DNA from: Gilliamella sp. wkB7
GTDB taxonomy: Bacteria > Pseudomonadota > Gammaproteobacteria > Enterobacterales > Orbaceae
NCBI RefSeq assembly: GCF_001693435.1
Contig: NZ_CM004509.1
Coordinates: forward strand, 186,001 to 250,000
Reading direction: 5' to 3'
DNA length: 64,000 bases
Every line of letters starts with the position of its first letter. Position 1 is the stretch's first letter. The notes beneath the pieces were generated by a model, which ran no database searches, was not told the DNA's origin, and saw nothing but the letters and a program-made list of their open reading frames with translations. The position numbers and the translations under genes are program-made. Positions 1 to 9,023 of this stretch are shown one piece after another.

Positions 1-1658
1 CTATCAATAGTATCTTTGTATAAAGCTAAATACCTATGTGTTAAAGAGCTTGGAATAGCTAATCCTTTAAGAAAACCATAATGATATTGCATAAATGCAA
101 TCGGTCTTAAATCATTTTTTGATCTAAATCGTTCCTTTGCACATTTAGCAAATTCAGATTCAAATCTATCTTCTAAAAGAGAAAGAATACTTTTTCTTGA
201 AGGATATGGACAATGTAACATAACATCATTTCCTGACTTACCGAAATCTTCCTTTATTAAAGAAATTGCATTTCGATCCGCTATTAAATATTCTTCACGA
301 GAATCATCAATATCACTCTCAAATACCCTTGTATCTGAAGGAAAATATTTCATTATGCCATTAGCAAAGAAAAAGTCATTGGGAACACAAAAATCGGTAA
401 GCATGAAATCATCATTAAAATAGATAAAATGCTCCGATAAACCTTCAATGTGATGAAGTTGAGTCTCTATGCTACTTGAGTTAAAAACTGGTAAAGCTTC
501 TTTATCTTTATAAATTTCATTATGATTAACTAATACTATTCTATCATTATCAATATTTAACCATTCAGGCGTTTGTCCGCAGGTAACAATAAAAATTTTT
601 CTTATAAACGGTGCAAACATTTCGATTGAACGTAGTAAATATTTCAATTCATTTCTATTTCTGAATCGTTCATCCTCATTAGCCCTACTTTCAGTATTAT
701 TATTACTATCATTAACTAAATGCAAATTTGAGTAAAATTCTTTTTCTGATTTCCATTCAGGATCATCACCATTAACCCAAGTAATGACAGCATCAATTGG
801 AAATGAAAAATTGGATGATCGTACATTTAAAAATTCATCTAAATCTTGATTATTATTAACAAATTCTTTAAATGTATCCTGTGTTAGTTTACTTATATAT
901 TTGTTATTTTCTTTGATAGTGTAAAGTGGAAAATTTGAATAATTCGCTTGCAAACTCCAAAAAGAAACTCTTATAAGAGAATAATATTTGTTTGTATAAG
1001 ATTCAGATGAATATTCTTTTTCAACATGAACAAGGTCAAAATATTTAAGTTTTGGAATATCAACTTTGGAAGTAATATTTTTTATTAAAAAATACTCGTT
1101 ATCTACTTTGAGATAATAACTATTTTCTGAAAACCAATATTGAAGTACTTTGATAAACTCATAAAGATTTTCATAATCAATATGAATTCCTTTCATCCAA
1201 ACGTCATCCGTAGCACCTGTCATAAACGGAATATTGATTAGTTTACAAATTTCAGTAAGTTTTTCATAAAATAATTGTCCATTTTTAGAAATAGCCACTC
1301 TTTGAAAATACACAGGGTTCTTTTTTTTCTTTTTTTCTTCTTTCTCCACTTTTTTAGCCTCTTTCTTTTCTTCTTTCTTTTTTTCCTCTTTCTTTTTTTC
1401 CTCTTTCTTTTCTTCTTTCTTTTTTTCTTCTTTCTCCACTTTTTTAGCCTCTTTCTTTTCTTCTTTCTTTTTTTCCTCTTTCTTTTTTTCCTCTTTCTTT
1501 ACTTCTTTCTTTTCCTCTTCCTTCGCTGTTGTTTCTATCTTTTTTTCTAACTCAAAAGAAATATTTGATAAATCAATTTTTTTCCTTTTTGCTTTGTAAT
1601 CATCAATAAAAAGTGAAGGATTACGAAATAATTTTTTTGTTTTAGCTATAATTCTCAT
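1..1658 (-). CDS. Stealth-family capsule sugar-phosphate transferase, partial
   Basis: The gene starts at ATG 1658 and runs off the left edge; 552 residues are visible. After a short basic N-terminus ending in LFRNPSLF (the same opening as the next Stealth gene) comes a very Lys/Glu-rich stretch, about residues 38-113, then the Stealth signatures: IDAVITWVNGDDPEW (conserved region 1) and HFIYFNDDFML (region 2). Stealth proteins transfer sugar-1-phosphates and polymerise phosphodiester-linked capsules in the cytoplasm; this follows from the family. It is the distal visible gene of the capsule operon, downstream of kpsS and a second Stealth gene. The Lys/Glu linker, partly a 30-residue tandem repeat, is unusual and may be a charged or coiled spacer. 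The substrate cannot be read from the sequence. Confidence 0.85.
   Translation of the reverse strand, partial: MRIIAKTKKLFRNPSLFIDDYKAKRKKIDLSNISFELEKKIETTAKEEEKKEVKKEEKKKEEKKKEEKKEAKKVEKEEKKKEEKKEEKKKEEKKKEEKKEAKKVEKEEKKKKKNPVYFQRVAISKNGQLFYEKLTEICKLINIPFMTGATDDVWMKGIHIDYENLYEFIKVLQYWFSENSYYLKVDNEYFLIKNITSKVDIPKLKYFDLVHVEKEYSSESYTNKYYSLIRVSFWSLQANYSNFPLYTIKENNKYISKLTQDTFKEFVNNNQDLDEFLNVRSSNFSFPIDAVITWVNGDDPEWKSEKEFYSNLHLVNDSNNNTESRANEDERFRNRNELKYLLRSIEMFAPFIRKIFIVTCGQTPEWLNIDNDRIVLVNHNEIYKDKEALPVFNSSSIETQLHHIEGLSEHFIYFNDDFMLTDFCVPNDFFFANGIMKYFPSDTRVFESDIDDSREEYLIADRNAISLIKEDFGKSGNDVMLHCPYPSRKSILSLLEDRFESEFAKCAKERFRSKNDLRPIAFMQYHYGFLKGLAIPSSLTHRYLALYKDTID
1331..1510 (-). repeat. 90-bp tandem repeat coding a Lys/Glu-rich 30-residue unit
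   Basis: Bases 1331-1420 and 1421-1510 are two head-to-tail copies of a 90-bp unit differing at a single base (1411 versus 1501). The length is a multiple of three, so copy-number changes would keep the Stealth gene in frame. The unit encodes KKEEKKEEKKEAKKVEKEEK-like sequence. Confidence 0.9.
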
Positions 1659-1698
1659 GGGACCTCTTTATATTTCATATCTAAGTAATAACCAATAA

Positions 1699-2787
1699 TT
1701 AACTGTAAAATTTTTTTAGAAAAGCCATTAAATTAGCTTTATAATCAAAAGGATTTTGAATGTTGGAAATAAAATCATTAGCACAGAAAGAATGGGGTAA
1801 TATATTTTCATTTTTTCTTGTATTTAACATATGATAATGACTGAAGGATGACGCAGATCTAATATTAAAATGATAGCAAATATCACGTGATAATTTAGAC
1901 TTACCACCAAGATACATCATCCAAGGAACTAGAAAGGTGGCCAAATTAAGATCATTATCATATCTAAACCTATTAGGCAGAAAGTTATTAATTTCATTTC
2001 CAAACAGCAACCACGCTAATTTGAAATAAGATTTCTTTAATGGAACATAGGCATGCACCAATGGATTACTAATTTTTTTATTATACTTTTTCAATAGCAA
2101 TTCCCGACAATTCAAGCTAGCTAATAGTGTTGGCGTTTTTACACCCTTTTTAATCATTTGATCCAAATTTTTTCTGTTTAAAAACAAAGATGATAAATTA
2201 TTACCGCTTAGAAAATGTGTTTTAGGTAGTTTTCTAGCAATAAACACATCATCATTAAAGTAAATAAAGTTTTCAGATAATCCGGGGATATTATGTAAAT
2301 GTGCTTCAATGACATGAGAATTAAATGTGGGAAGATATTTATGACTTATTATTTGTTTATGATCAATTATTTTAACTTTATCAGATAAAGGAAATTCTGG
2401 AATTTGATCATCTGTTACTAAAAATATTGAGTTTACCCAAGGTATGTGAGATTCAATGCTTTTAATTACATAATATAATTCACCATGATTTTCAAACCTT
2501 GAACTATCAATGGATAAACGGTTAAGATTATTTTTACTATGAGCTTTATAATACTTTAGCTTTTTAATCCAATTTGGATCATTATTATTAACCCATGTAA
2601 TAACCACATCAATGATTTCTGAACATTGATTTTCATAAATATTATATAATCTAAAATCATCCATGATTAAGATATTTTCATTGACAACATTGTGACCTTG
2701 TTCATCAAATGATAAAGGATATTTATTTATAAAATAATCCCTAAAAAATATACCTGGATTTCTTACAAATTTATTGAATTTACTCAT
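1699..2787 (-). CDS. Stealth-family capsule sugar-phosphate transferase
   Basis: A 362-residue protein with Stealth conserved region 1 (DVVITWVNNNDPNW, about residues 61-74) and region 2 (NFIYFNDDVFIARK, about 174-187). The N-terminus FNKFVRNPGIFFRDYF is the typical start of capsule Stealth proteins. The family makes phosphodiester-linked polysaccharide by transferring hexose- or HexNAc-1-phosphate. It lies between kpsS and a longer Stealth gene in the same direction, so two paralogous transferases serve one locus, suggesting a polymer with two kinds of linkage or a division of labour (inference). It ends about 40 bp before the next gene starts. Confidence 0.85.
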   Translation of the reverse strand: MSKFNKFVRNPGIFFRDYFINKYPLSFDEQGHNVVNENILIMDDFRLYNIYENQCSEIIDVVITWVNNNDPNWIKKLKYYKAHSKNNLNRLSIDSSRFENHGELYYVIKSIESHIPWVNSIFLVTDDQIPEFPLSDKVKIIDHKQIISHKYLPTFNSHVIEAHLHNIPGLSENFIYFNDDVFIARKLPKTHFLSGNNLSSLFLNRKNLDQMIKKGVKTPTLLASLNCRELLLKKYNKKISNPLVHAYVPLKKSYFKLAWLLFGNEINNFLPNRFRYDNDLNLATFLVPWMMYLGGKSKLSRDICYHFNIRSASSFSHYHMLNTRKNENILPHSFCANDFISNIQNPFDYKANLMAFLKKFYS

Positions 2788-2925
2788 ACTATCAATTTAA
2801 ATTTTACTCATACTACAATTTAAAATTTACTCATAATATAAAAATCATTTTAATTTTTTACTTACTTTCTTAAAATAAACAGAATTTTGAACACTATGTA
2901 ACTTCAAGAAAATTTACTGAAAAAA

Positions 2926-4089
2926 TTAATTAATGTTTAACTCAAAATTATTATAATAAACCGATCCCTTTATCTGGGATTTATTACATAAATAAGTTCG
3001 ATAACGCTCAAACAATTCAGCATCAGGTTTTATCCCTTCTTTCCAGAAATGATGGAGTCCTTTTTGAAAAGTTAGTCCTTCAATATCATAATGAGCATTA
3101 CCTAATACTTTAACTGGTAAACCATGGATAAGTGCTGAAAATCCACAAGTACTGTTAACTGTTACTAATCCTTTTGCTTTTCTTAACAAAATTGGCATAG
3201 GAACGCCATGCATGTATATTACTCTTTCACTAACACCATATCTTTTAGTTAATTTTTTAATCAATTTTTCATAATTATTAAAACCTTCATCCATTGGATG
3301 ATGCTTGATTAGTAGATAACTTTTATCATCAGCAAACATGGAAAATGATCGAATAACTCTAAAAATATATGATCTCATTGAATGGTAGTAACTATGAACT
3401 TGTATTTGAAAATCTTGATCACATTGCAATGGAAAAATATAAAATGGCTTATATTCGTCATTAACTATCTTTTTTATTAATCTTGGCAGTATTACTCTTG
3501 CCTTAAGTTTTCGTATTAATGCTAAACCCCAATAAAAAGTATAAAAAGTTAGTGAGGTTTTTCTGTGATGTATATAATTTGGGTACTTTCGTTTTTTTAA
3601 AAACATTAAAATATAATAAACACAAGTGTAATAAATCATTGAATAAAAATGGGATTTACCTTTATTCGCTTTAAAAGAGGTAATTTGGATATTTTGATAA
3701 AAATCATGATTCTTAGGAATTAGAGAATAGCCATTAACGCCATTTTTTTCAAATGTAATATAATGTGGCCTTAAATAACCTTCTTCAAAAACCCAAAAAG
3801 ATAAACTTGGGTTGGAATTAACTATTGATTTAGCTATTTTGTGGTAAGCACGACAATCTCCAAAAACAACAATTGCATTAATATTATATTTGTCAATATA
3901 ATCAACTAAAAATTGATGAAATTTGGCAATCGGTTCATAAAAAGACATACTATTCTGCGGAAAGAAAAACTCATCGCCTCCATTTAAATTAATTTTATAA
4001 ACTTTACATCCTTGATTTTGTAACCATTTTGCAACATTTTTAAAAAATGGACCAACAGGTCCTTGTAACAAAAGAATATTTTCTTTCAT
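2926..4089 (-). CDS. kpsS: Capsule beta-Kdo transferase KpsS (LipB)
   Basis: The N-terminus KENILLLQGPVGPFFKNVA is the KpsS/LipB hallmark, and an EEGYLRPHYIT motif and a C-terminal HGVPMPILLRKAKGLVTVNS segment fit the family. KpsS adds the first beta-Kdo to the phosphatidylglycerol terminus on the cytoplasmic face, starting the poly-Kdo linker of ABC-transporter-dependent capsules. I chose ATG 4089, which gives the usual family start; the frame is open to a GTG at 4131 and an ATG at 4119, which would add 10-14 atypical residues. About 400 bp separate it from kpsC, longer than the other gaps in the locus, so it may have its own promoter. Confidence 0.88.
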   Translation of the reverse strand: MKENILLLQGPVGPFFKNVAKWLQNQGCKVYKINLNGGDEFFFPQNSMSFYEPIAKFHQFLVDYIDKYNINAIVVFGDCRAYHKIAKSIVNSNPSLSFWVFEEGYLRPHYITFEKNGVNGYSLIPKNHDFYQNIQITSFKANKGKSHFYSMIYYTCVYYILMFLKKRKYPNYIHHRKTSLTFYTFYWGLALIRKLKARVILPRLIKKIVNDEYKPFYIFPLQCDQDFQIQVHSYYHSMRSYIFRVIRSFSMFADDKSYLLIKHHPMDEGFNNYEKLIKKLTKRYGVSERVIYMHGVPMPILLRKAKGLVTVNSTCGFSALIHGLPVKVLGNAHYDIEGLTFQKGLHHFWKEGIKPDAELFERYRTYLCNKSQIKGSVYYNNFELNIN

Positions 4090-4131
4090 TTGAACTAACT
4101 CATATAAATAATGACTCATTCCATAATTCAC

Positions 4132-4487
4132 ATAATAAATTATTTCTAATAAAAAAGTTAATTATTTGCAAAAAATATTAATATAAACAAATGGTTAATT
4201 TATCATTTCTAATTTATTAATGATGTTTCACAATAAATCCATTTAATTAATAAAGTTTATCATGACACCATAGATATCCCTTCATTTTAAGGTTTAGTAT
4301 CTATGTATTCACACAATATAAAATGCATTAGAATGCAACAATCTTTATTATTTATTTTCCATTATGATAAGCTAATATTAAAGTTTTGTAAATAATATTT
4401 AAACTAAATTCGATATAATTGCATTCATAAGTTAAAATTCTTATAATTTGTAAGTTTATGTAAATTTTATGATTATGAATCAACACA
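4132..4487. other. AT-rich intergenic region between kpsC and kpsS
   Basis: No gene seen. It contains an inverted repeat at 4269-4305 with 8-bp outer arms (CATAGATA / TATCTATG) and a weaker inner CCTT/AAGG pairing, without a clear T-run. It may hold the promoter of the kpsS-Stealth part of the locus. No ops/RfaH element was recognised. Confidence 0.5.
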
Positions 4488-6614
4488 TTAAAAAAATATA
4501 ATATTTTGAAAGTAGTGTAATAAATTACTTTTATTAAGCTTTATATTAGTAAAAAGAGTTATTAGTTGCGTTATTTTTTGTAATTGCTTTTTTAACCAAC
4601 ATTGGTTAATAGATGGAGAGCTTTTAGTTTTTTTATAATTTAAATAATCAATTAATGTTTCTGGATCTGTGAAATGTAGTGTTTCAGGATGAATGTATAT
4701 TGAATATTCATACATCACAATATAAATTAATTCATCTAATGATAAAATTCGACATCTAAGTGAATTTGGATATAAATCTGTAGTCAATCCCCAACCTGAA
4801 TAAAATGGTTGACCATAGCAAACAACTACTTTATGACGGATTAATGCCTCAAAACCTGCTAATGATGTGATTGTATGAATTTCATCAACCTGTTCAATGC
4901 AATGAATAATATCTACAAATTCAATAATATCATTCACATATTTTTTTAATTCCGAATTATTTATCTCCCCTATTCTATTACCACTTAAAACATCAGGATG
5001 AGGTTTATAAATGATATAAGCGTCTTGATTTTTTTTTCTGACCATTTGAACCAATTCCAAATTGGTTTTAATTATGGGTGAGCCATATATTATCGATGCA
5101 TCATCCTCGACTTGACCAGGTATTAATATTATTTTTCTTTTTTCATGATTAGGTTTAATTTTCTTTTCATAACCAACATTATATTTGCTTATTTTTGTTT
5201 CAATTATCAGTTTTTGTAATGATTTAGCTCTTTCTTGCTCTTGTTCTGTCACCACTCTAGTTGCTAATAAAGACTCTAATTCACTAATTTTTTGAGAATT
5301 ATAATATATTCCCATTTCATCTATCACTAATGAATATGGCATTACTAAATTAGAGCCTAATCCTATCGATCGAATAAAGCCATCCTCTATGCGCATAATA
5401 CAAAATTTTTCTTTCTGAATAATTGGAAGAATGTTTTTTTTACCTTGTCCCCAGATTAATATTTTTTGGGATTTGACCTCATAATTTAATTTGTTGCCAT
5501 TTTCAATCTTTCTAAACTTATTAATAGAATAAAAATGAATTTTGACTGAAGGAAGATTTAAATATGGCAGTAATATATGTTTTTTCCAAAATGAAAATCC
5601 AACTAATTTAACTGAACCACGAAGTTTATTATTTAATTTTTTAATTTTAGTTAGATAATTAATAACATCGAATATAGTTCCTTTTTCACCATTATTTGGA
5701 TTTATATATTGGCAATAAAGGATATAACTTGCTACAAACAATTCGGTAATAGTCGCCTCGGTTCTTCTTTCATTATTTTTTAAACTTTTTATATTTTTGT
5801 GTCGATCGTCTGTCACTCCCCATCCAGCATACCATGGTAATCCGAAAGTAATAACTTCTTTACCTAATAAAAGAGCTTCAAATCCCATATGAGATGTGAC
5901 TACATAAACTTTATCAATTTGTTTTAACAATGAAATAGGATTAATATCCTCGCTGAGTAAAACTATTGAATCTTTATTTAAATTATTTGTTAAAAAACCT
6001 TCTTTATAACCATTAATTACGTCTGTATGTGTTTTAACATATACAGTTGCAGTAGGATTTTCCTGTAAAGCATTATCTAACATTTTGAGGAAAGTTTGCT
6101 GATTTGCACCACCATATTTAACTGACATATCTCCAACAGTTTGATCAATTACCAATACTTTTTTCTTTTTTACATGATTTTCATCATTAAAATTAACAAA
6201 ATCTGGGGCGTGATTGTATTTTGTTAATTCGTTGTCAGTAATTAATTTTATAGCTTGTTTTGCATCATCTAAATAGAGAACTAAACGGCTTTTATCTTTT
6301 ATCAATTGTTCTAATTCTGAGGGAAAACGAGCATCATAATAAATACCTATGCTATCTGCTATAAGTGATAATGGAGAATAACCTTCTAATCCCAAACCCA
6401 CAGAACGTAAAAATCCATCTTCAAGTGAAATAAATGGCAGTTTATTTTCTTTTGCATATTTTCTTGCTTTCTTTGTAGTCGGACGAAGTCCCCATCCAGC
6501 AATTGCATTAGCTTGTTTTTTATTTTTCTTATCTGTAAAAATTAAATCAGGAAAAAAATGATTAACGTTTTTAATTTTTATGATTTTTTTTGAAAAAACA
6601 GCAACTTTTTGCAT
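4488..6614 (-). CDS. kpsC: Capsule poly-beta-Kdo transferase KpsC (LipA)
   Basis: 708 residues with the duplicated architecture of KpsC. The N-terminal half has AGWGLRPTTKKARKYA and SLEDGFLRSVGLG; the C-terminal half repeats this as IWGQGKK and RIEDGFIRSIGLG, followed by a second GQPFYSGWGLTTD like the first GLPWYAGWGVTDD. KpsC uses two glycosyltransferase modules to extend the beta-Kdo linker started by KpsS. Slightly longer than the roughly 675 residues I recall for E. coli. It starts 19 bp after kpsT ends, in the same operon. Confidence 0.93.
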   Translation of the reverse strand: MQKVAVFSKKIIKIKNVNHFFPDLIFTDKKNKKQANAIAGWGLRPTTKKARKYAKENKLPFISLEDGFLRSVGLGLEGYSPLSLIADSIGIYYDARFPSELEQLIKDKSRLVLYLDDAKQAIKLITDNELTKYNHAPDFVNFNDENHVKKKKVLVIDQTVGDMSVKYGGANQQTFLKMLDNALQENPTATVYVKTHTDVINGYKEGFLTNNLNKDSIVLLSEDINPISLLKQIDKVYVVTSHMGFEALLLGKEVITFGLPWYAGWGVTDDRHKNIKSLKNNERRTEATITELFVASYILYCQYINPNNGEKGTIFDVINYLTKIKKLNNKLRGSVKLVGFSFWKKHILLPYLNLPSVKIHFYSINKFRKIENGNKLNYEVKSQKILIWGQGKKNILPIIQKEKFCIMRIEDGFIRSIGLGSNLVMPYSLVIDEMGIYYNSQKISELESLLATRVVTEQEQERAKSLQKLIIETKISKYNVGYEKKIKPNHEKRKIILIPGQVEDDASIIYGSPIIKTNLELVQMVRKKNQDAYIIYKPHPDVLSGNRIGEINNSELKKYVNDIIEFVDIIHCIEQVDEIHTITSLAGFEALIRHKVVVCYGQPFYSGWGLTTDLYPNSLRCRILSLDELIYIVMYEYSIYIHPETLHFTDPETLIDYLNYKKTKSSPSINQCWLKKQLQKITQLITLFTNIKLNKSNLLHYFQNIIFF

Positions 6615-6633
6615 AAACGATTGAATGGTGTTT

Positions 6634-7293
6634 TTAAGTTAAATTTTGTTGCTTATTGTGATATTGATAAGCTTCATCTATAGTTTCAAATTGGTATAAA
6701 TTACCCTCATCTAAAACCATTGCCTTATCACAATAGCTTTTTATTGCATTCATATTGTGAGACACTAATATCAAGGAACGATCTTTTTTATTTTCAAATA
6801 GTTCTTTTTTACATTTTTGTGTAAACCTTGAATCACCTACAGCGATAACCTCATCAATTAGATAACAATCAAATTCTATTGATAAAGATAAGGCAAAAGC
6901 TAAACGAGCTTTCATTCCTGAAGAGTATTTCTTAATAGGTTCATATAAATATTCATCTAGTTCGGCAAAATCTTCAACATATTCTTTAGTTTTTTTAATA
7001 TCAGTCTGGTAAATTCTACATATAAATCGTAAATTATCCATACCAGTCAAACTACCCTGAAAAGCACCTGTAAAAGCTAATGGCCAAGAAATGGACATAC
7101 TGCGCTTGATGGTACCTGATGTTGGTTTTTCAATTTCACTTATAAGTCTTATTAATGTTGATTTACCTGCTCCATTACGACCTATTATTCCGAGTTTTTC
7201 GCCTCGATGTAAAGTAAAACTAATATTATTTAAAACGTTCTTATACCCATTTCGTGTGTTATATTTTTTGCATACACTATCAACTATAATCAT
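6634..7293 (-). CDS. kpsT: Capsule ABC exporter ATPase KpsT (CtrD/BexA)
   Basis: 219 residues, normal for KpsT. Walker [10 protein letters not shown] lies near residue 38, the signature motif reads [13 protein letters not shown], and Walker B ends CYLIDEV, followed by a switch histidine in LVSHN. It powers export of the capsule glycolipid across the inner membrane with KpsM. The start ATG overlaps the kpsM stop by one base (TAATG) and is preceded by AGGAAG, indicating translational coupling. Confidence 0.95.
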   Translation of the reverse strand: MIIVDSVCKKYNTRNGYKNVLNNISFTLHRGEKLGIIGRNGAGKSTLIRLISEIEKPTSGTIKRSMSISWPLAFTGAFQGSLTGMDNLRFICRIYQTDIKKTKEYVEDFAELDEYLYEPIKKYSSGMKARLAFALSLSIEFDCYLIDEVIAVGDSRFTQKCKKELFENKKDRSLILVSHNMNAIKSYCDKAMVLDEGNLYQFETIDEAYQYHNKQQNLT

Positions 7294-8099
7294 TATTCTT
7301 CCTCAAGTATATGGTTTTCATTAATTTTAACCAAAGTCAATCCAATGAATAGTAGAACTATATTGCACAAAATTAGATAACTTATACTTTCGTGAGTGGT
7401 TACAGATGAGCCAAAGTATCCATAACGAAACATTTCAGTTCCATGTATTGGAGGTAGAAAAAGTAACAAACTACGAATTTCGTTAGGGAAAGTGTCCACC
7501 CAAAAAAAAGCACCAGAAATGGGTATTAACATAAAACGTAAAGTTCCCCATATTTTATCAAAAGCTTCAAATCTAGCAGATAAAACAAAAATAATAAGTC
7601 CTAATCCGAGAGAAAACCAACACATCAATCCCCAAGCACACAGCATATAAAAGGGATCACTGGGTATGGAAATTAATCTAAGAAATATAAAAATTATTAT
7701 TATAAATATTTGAGCTGCACTTGCACCTATCATTTCAAGAAAAATGCGCGCATATACAACATCTAAAATACGTATATTATGGTGATATAGTAATGCTTGA
7801 TTAGCTTTAACAGCCCCTTTTGCTCGCGATGAACTATTACGCCACATCATAACCATAGGATAGCCTGTTAATATAAATGCAACAATATTGAGATTAGAAA
7901 CAGCATTAACTTTAAAAAAAAACCATATTAAGCTTATCAATAAAGTCAAAGACATTGGTTCAACAAATAACCATAAAAAACCAATATTATTACGACCATA
8001 GCGAGTTATTATCTCACGTAATATCAAAGCTTTTATCACATTAATTTGGATAGTGAGTGAGCGTAAAAATTGAGTTTTAGAAATTACTTCACTTATCAA
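7293..8099 (-). CDS. kpsM: Capsule ABC exporter permease KpsM (CtrC/BexB)
   Basis: 268 residues, close to H. influenzae BexB as I recall it: [21 protein letters not shown] near the N-terminus, [10 protein letters not shown], and [12 protein letters not shown] near the C-terminus; about six membrane segments. It forms the channel for lipid-linked capsule with KpsT. The best start is TTG at 8099: GGGAG stands eight bases upstream, it overlaps the kpsE stop, and no ATG lies nearby in frame before conserved sequence. A TTG start overlapping the previous gene suggests coupled, tuned-down translation. Confidence 0.93.
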   Translation of the reverse strand: MISEVISKTQFLRSLTIQINVIKALILREIITRYGRNNIGFLWLFVEPMSLTLLISLIWFFFKVNAVSNLNIVAFILTGYPMVMMWRNSSSRAKGAVKANQALLYHHNIRILDVVYARIFLEMIGASAAQIFIIIIFIFLRLISIPSDPFYMLCAWGLMCWFSLGLGLIIFVLSARFEAFDKIWGTLRFMLIPISGAFFWVDTFPNEIRSLLLFLPPIHGTEMFRYGYFGSSVTTHESISYLILCNIVLLFIGLTLVKINENHILEEE

Positions 8100-8995
8100 T
8101 CTTTGTGCTCCCTTATCCCTACTATCATCAAATTAAAAATGCCATATATAATTAGGCTTATTATAAAAGTTGAGATTATATTATATGCACGCGCAGGTTT
8201 GAATGAAACATCTGAAACACTCGGTTGTTCTATTCGTTCTAAATAAAGTTGTTTTTTAGTTATCTCCACTTGAGCATTACGTAAAGACAACGTAGCTACC
8301 TCAAATTGCTGTTTTGCAACTGTATTATTTATGAGAATTTGTTGATATTCAGCTAGATTAGCATCTTTATTTTTGTTCTTTTGAAATTCGGAAAGTGCAT
8401 TAGCTTCCTTTTTCATTTGTAATTCAGCATTTTTAAGTTCAGCTAAAGATGCAGTGATAAGATCTTGTTTAGCGCGTAGATTTATTTGATTAACAAATCC
8501 TTCAGCTTGTTTTAATAAATTTTCGTTAATATTAAAAGCATCATGTATATCAAATGCATTAACACTTATTGTTGCAATACCCGAAGAACTGTCAAAGTTA
8601 ACAGTTATCATATCACTCATATAGCGATAAAAATATTCATTTTTATTCATGAAATTAAAATTAAACCCGTTAAAACGAGCAATTACATCGCCTTTTTGGG
8701 TATACCATTGTTTAATAGGTAGCAGTTGTTCAATAGAAGAGAGTGCGTCTCTAGATTTTATATACGAAAGAACAACATATGAGTCATCATTTGAACGAGA
8801 AATACCAACTTTTGAAAAAAAAGTCCCCAATCCTCCTAATGAGGATTGAGTATCAGAAGAACGTATAATATATGTAGCTTCTGATGTATATATATTCTCT
8901 GCTATAAATCCAAAATAAATTATTGATAATAAAGTTGGTAGCGTAACAACTAAATGCAATAACCATCTTTTTTTCAACTTAATGAATAAAGACAT
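8096..8995 (-). CDS. kpsE: Capsule export inner-membrane periplasmic adaptor KpsE (CtrB/BexC)
   Basis: 299 residues: an N-terminal membrane segment (LHLVVTLPTLLSIIYFGFIA), a periplasmic part with a coiled-coil stretch (about residues 180-245, rich in Lys/Glu/Ala/Gln), and a C-terminal membrane segment ending GIREHKD. This is the PCP/KpsE layout; it links KpsMT to the outer-membrane OPX protein. KpsE/BexC/CtrB proteins are about 370-390 residues as I recall, so this one is roughly 80 shorter, probably with a shorter coiled coil. It overlaps kpsM and starts about 28 bp after the OPX gene ends. Confidence 0.88.
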   Translation of the reverse strand: MSLFIKLKKRWLLHLVVTLPTLLSIIYFGFIAENIYTSEATYIIRSSDTQSSLGGLGTFFSKVGISRSNDDSYVVLSYIKSRDALSSIEQLLPIKQWYTQKGDVIARFNGFNFNFMNKNEYFYRYMSDMITVNFDSSSGIATISVNAFDIHDAFNINENLLKQAEGFVNQINLRAKQDLITASLAELKNAELQMKKEANALSEFQKNKNKDANLAEYQQILINNTVAKQQFEVATLSLRNAQVEITKKQLYLERIEQPSVSDVSFKPARAYNIISTFIISLIIYGIFNLMIVGIREHKD

Positions 8996-9023
8996 AGTAG
9001 TATCAAGCCTATCAATTAATAAA

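Noticed and set aside
1275..1550. Plus-strand Phe/Leu-rich 91-codon frame
   Set aside because: It is the antisense of the Lys/Glu repeat in the Stealth gene; the composition is explained by that repeat.
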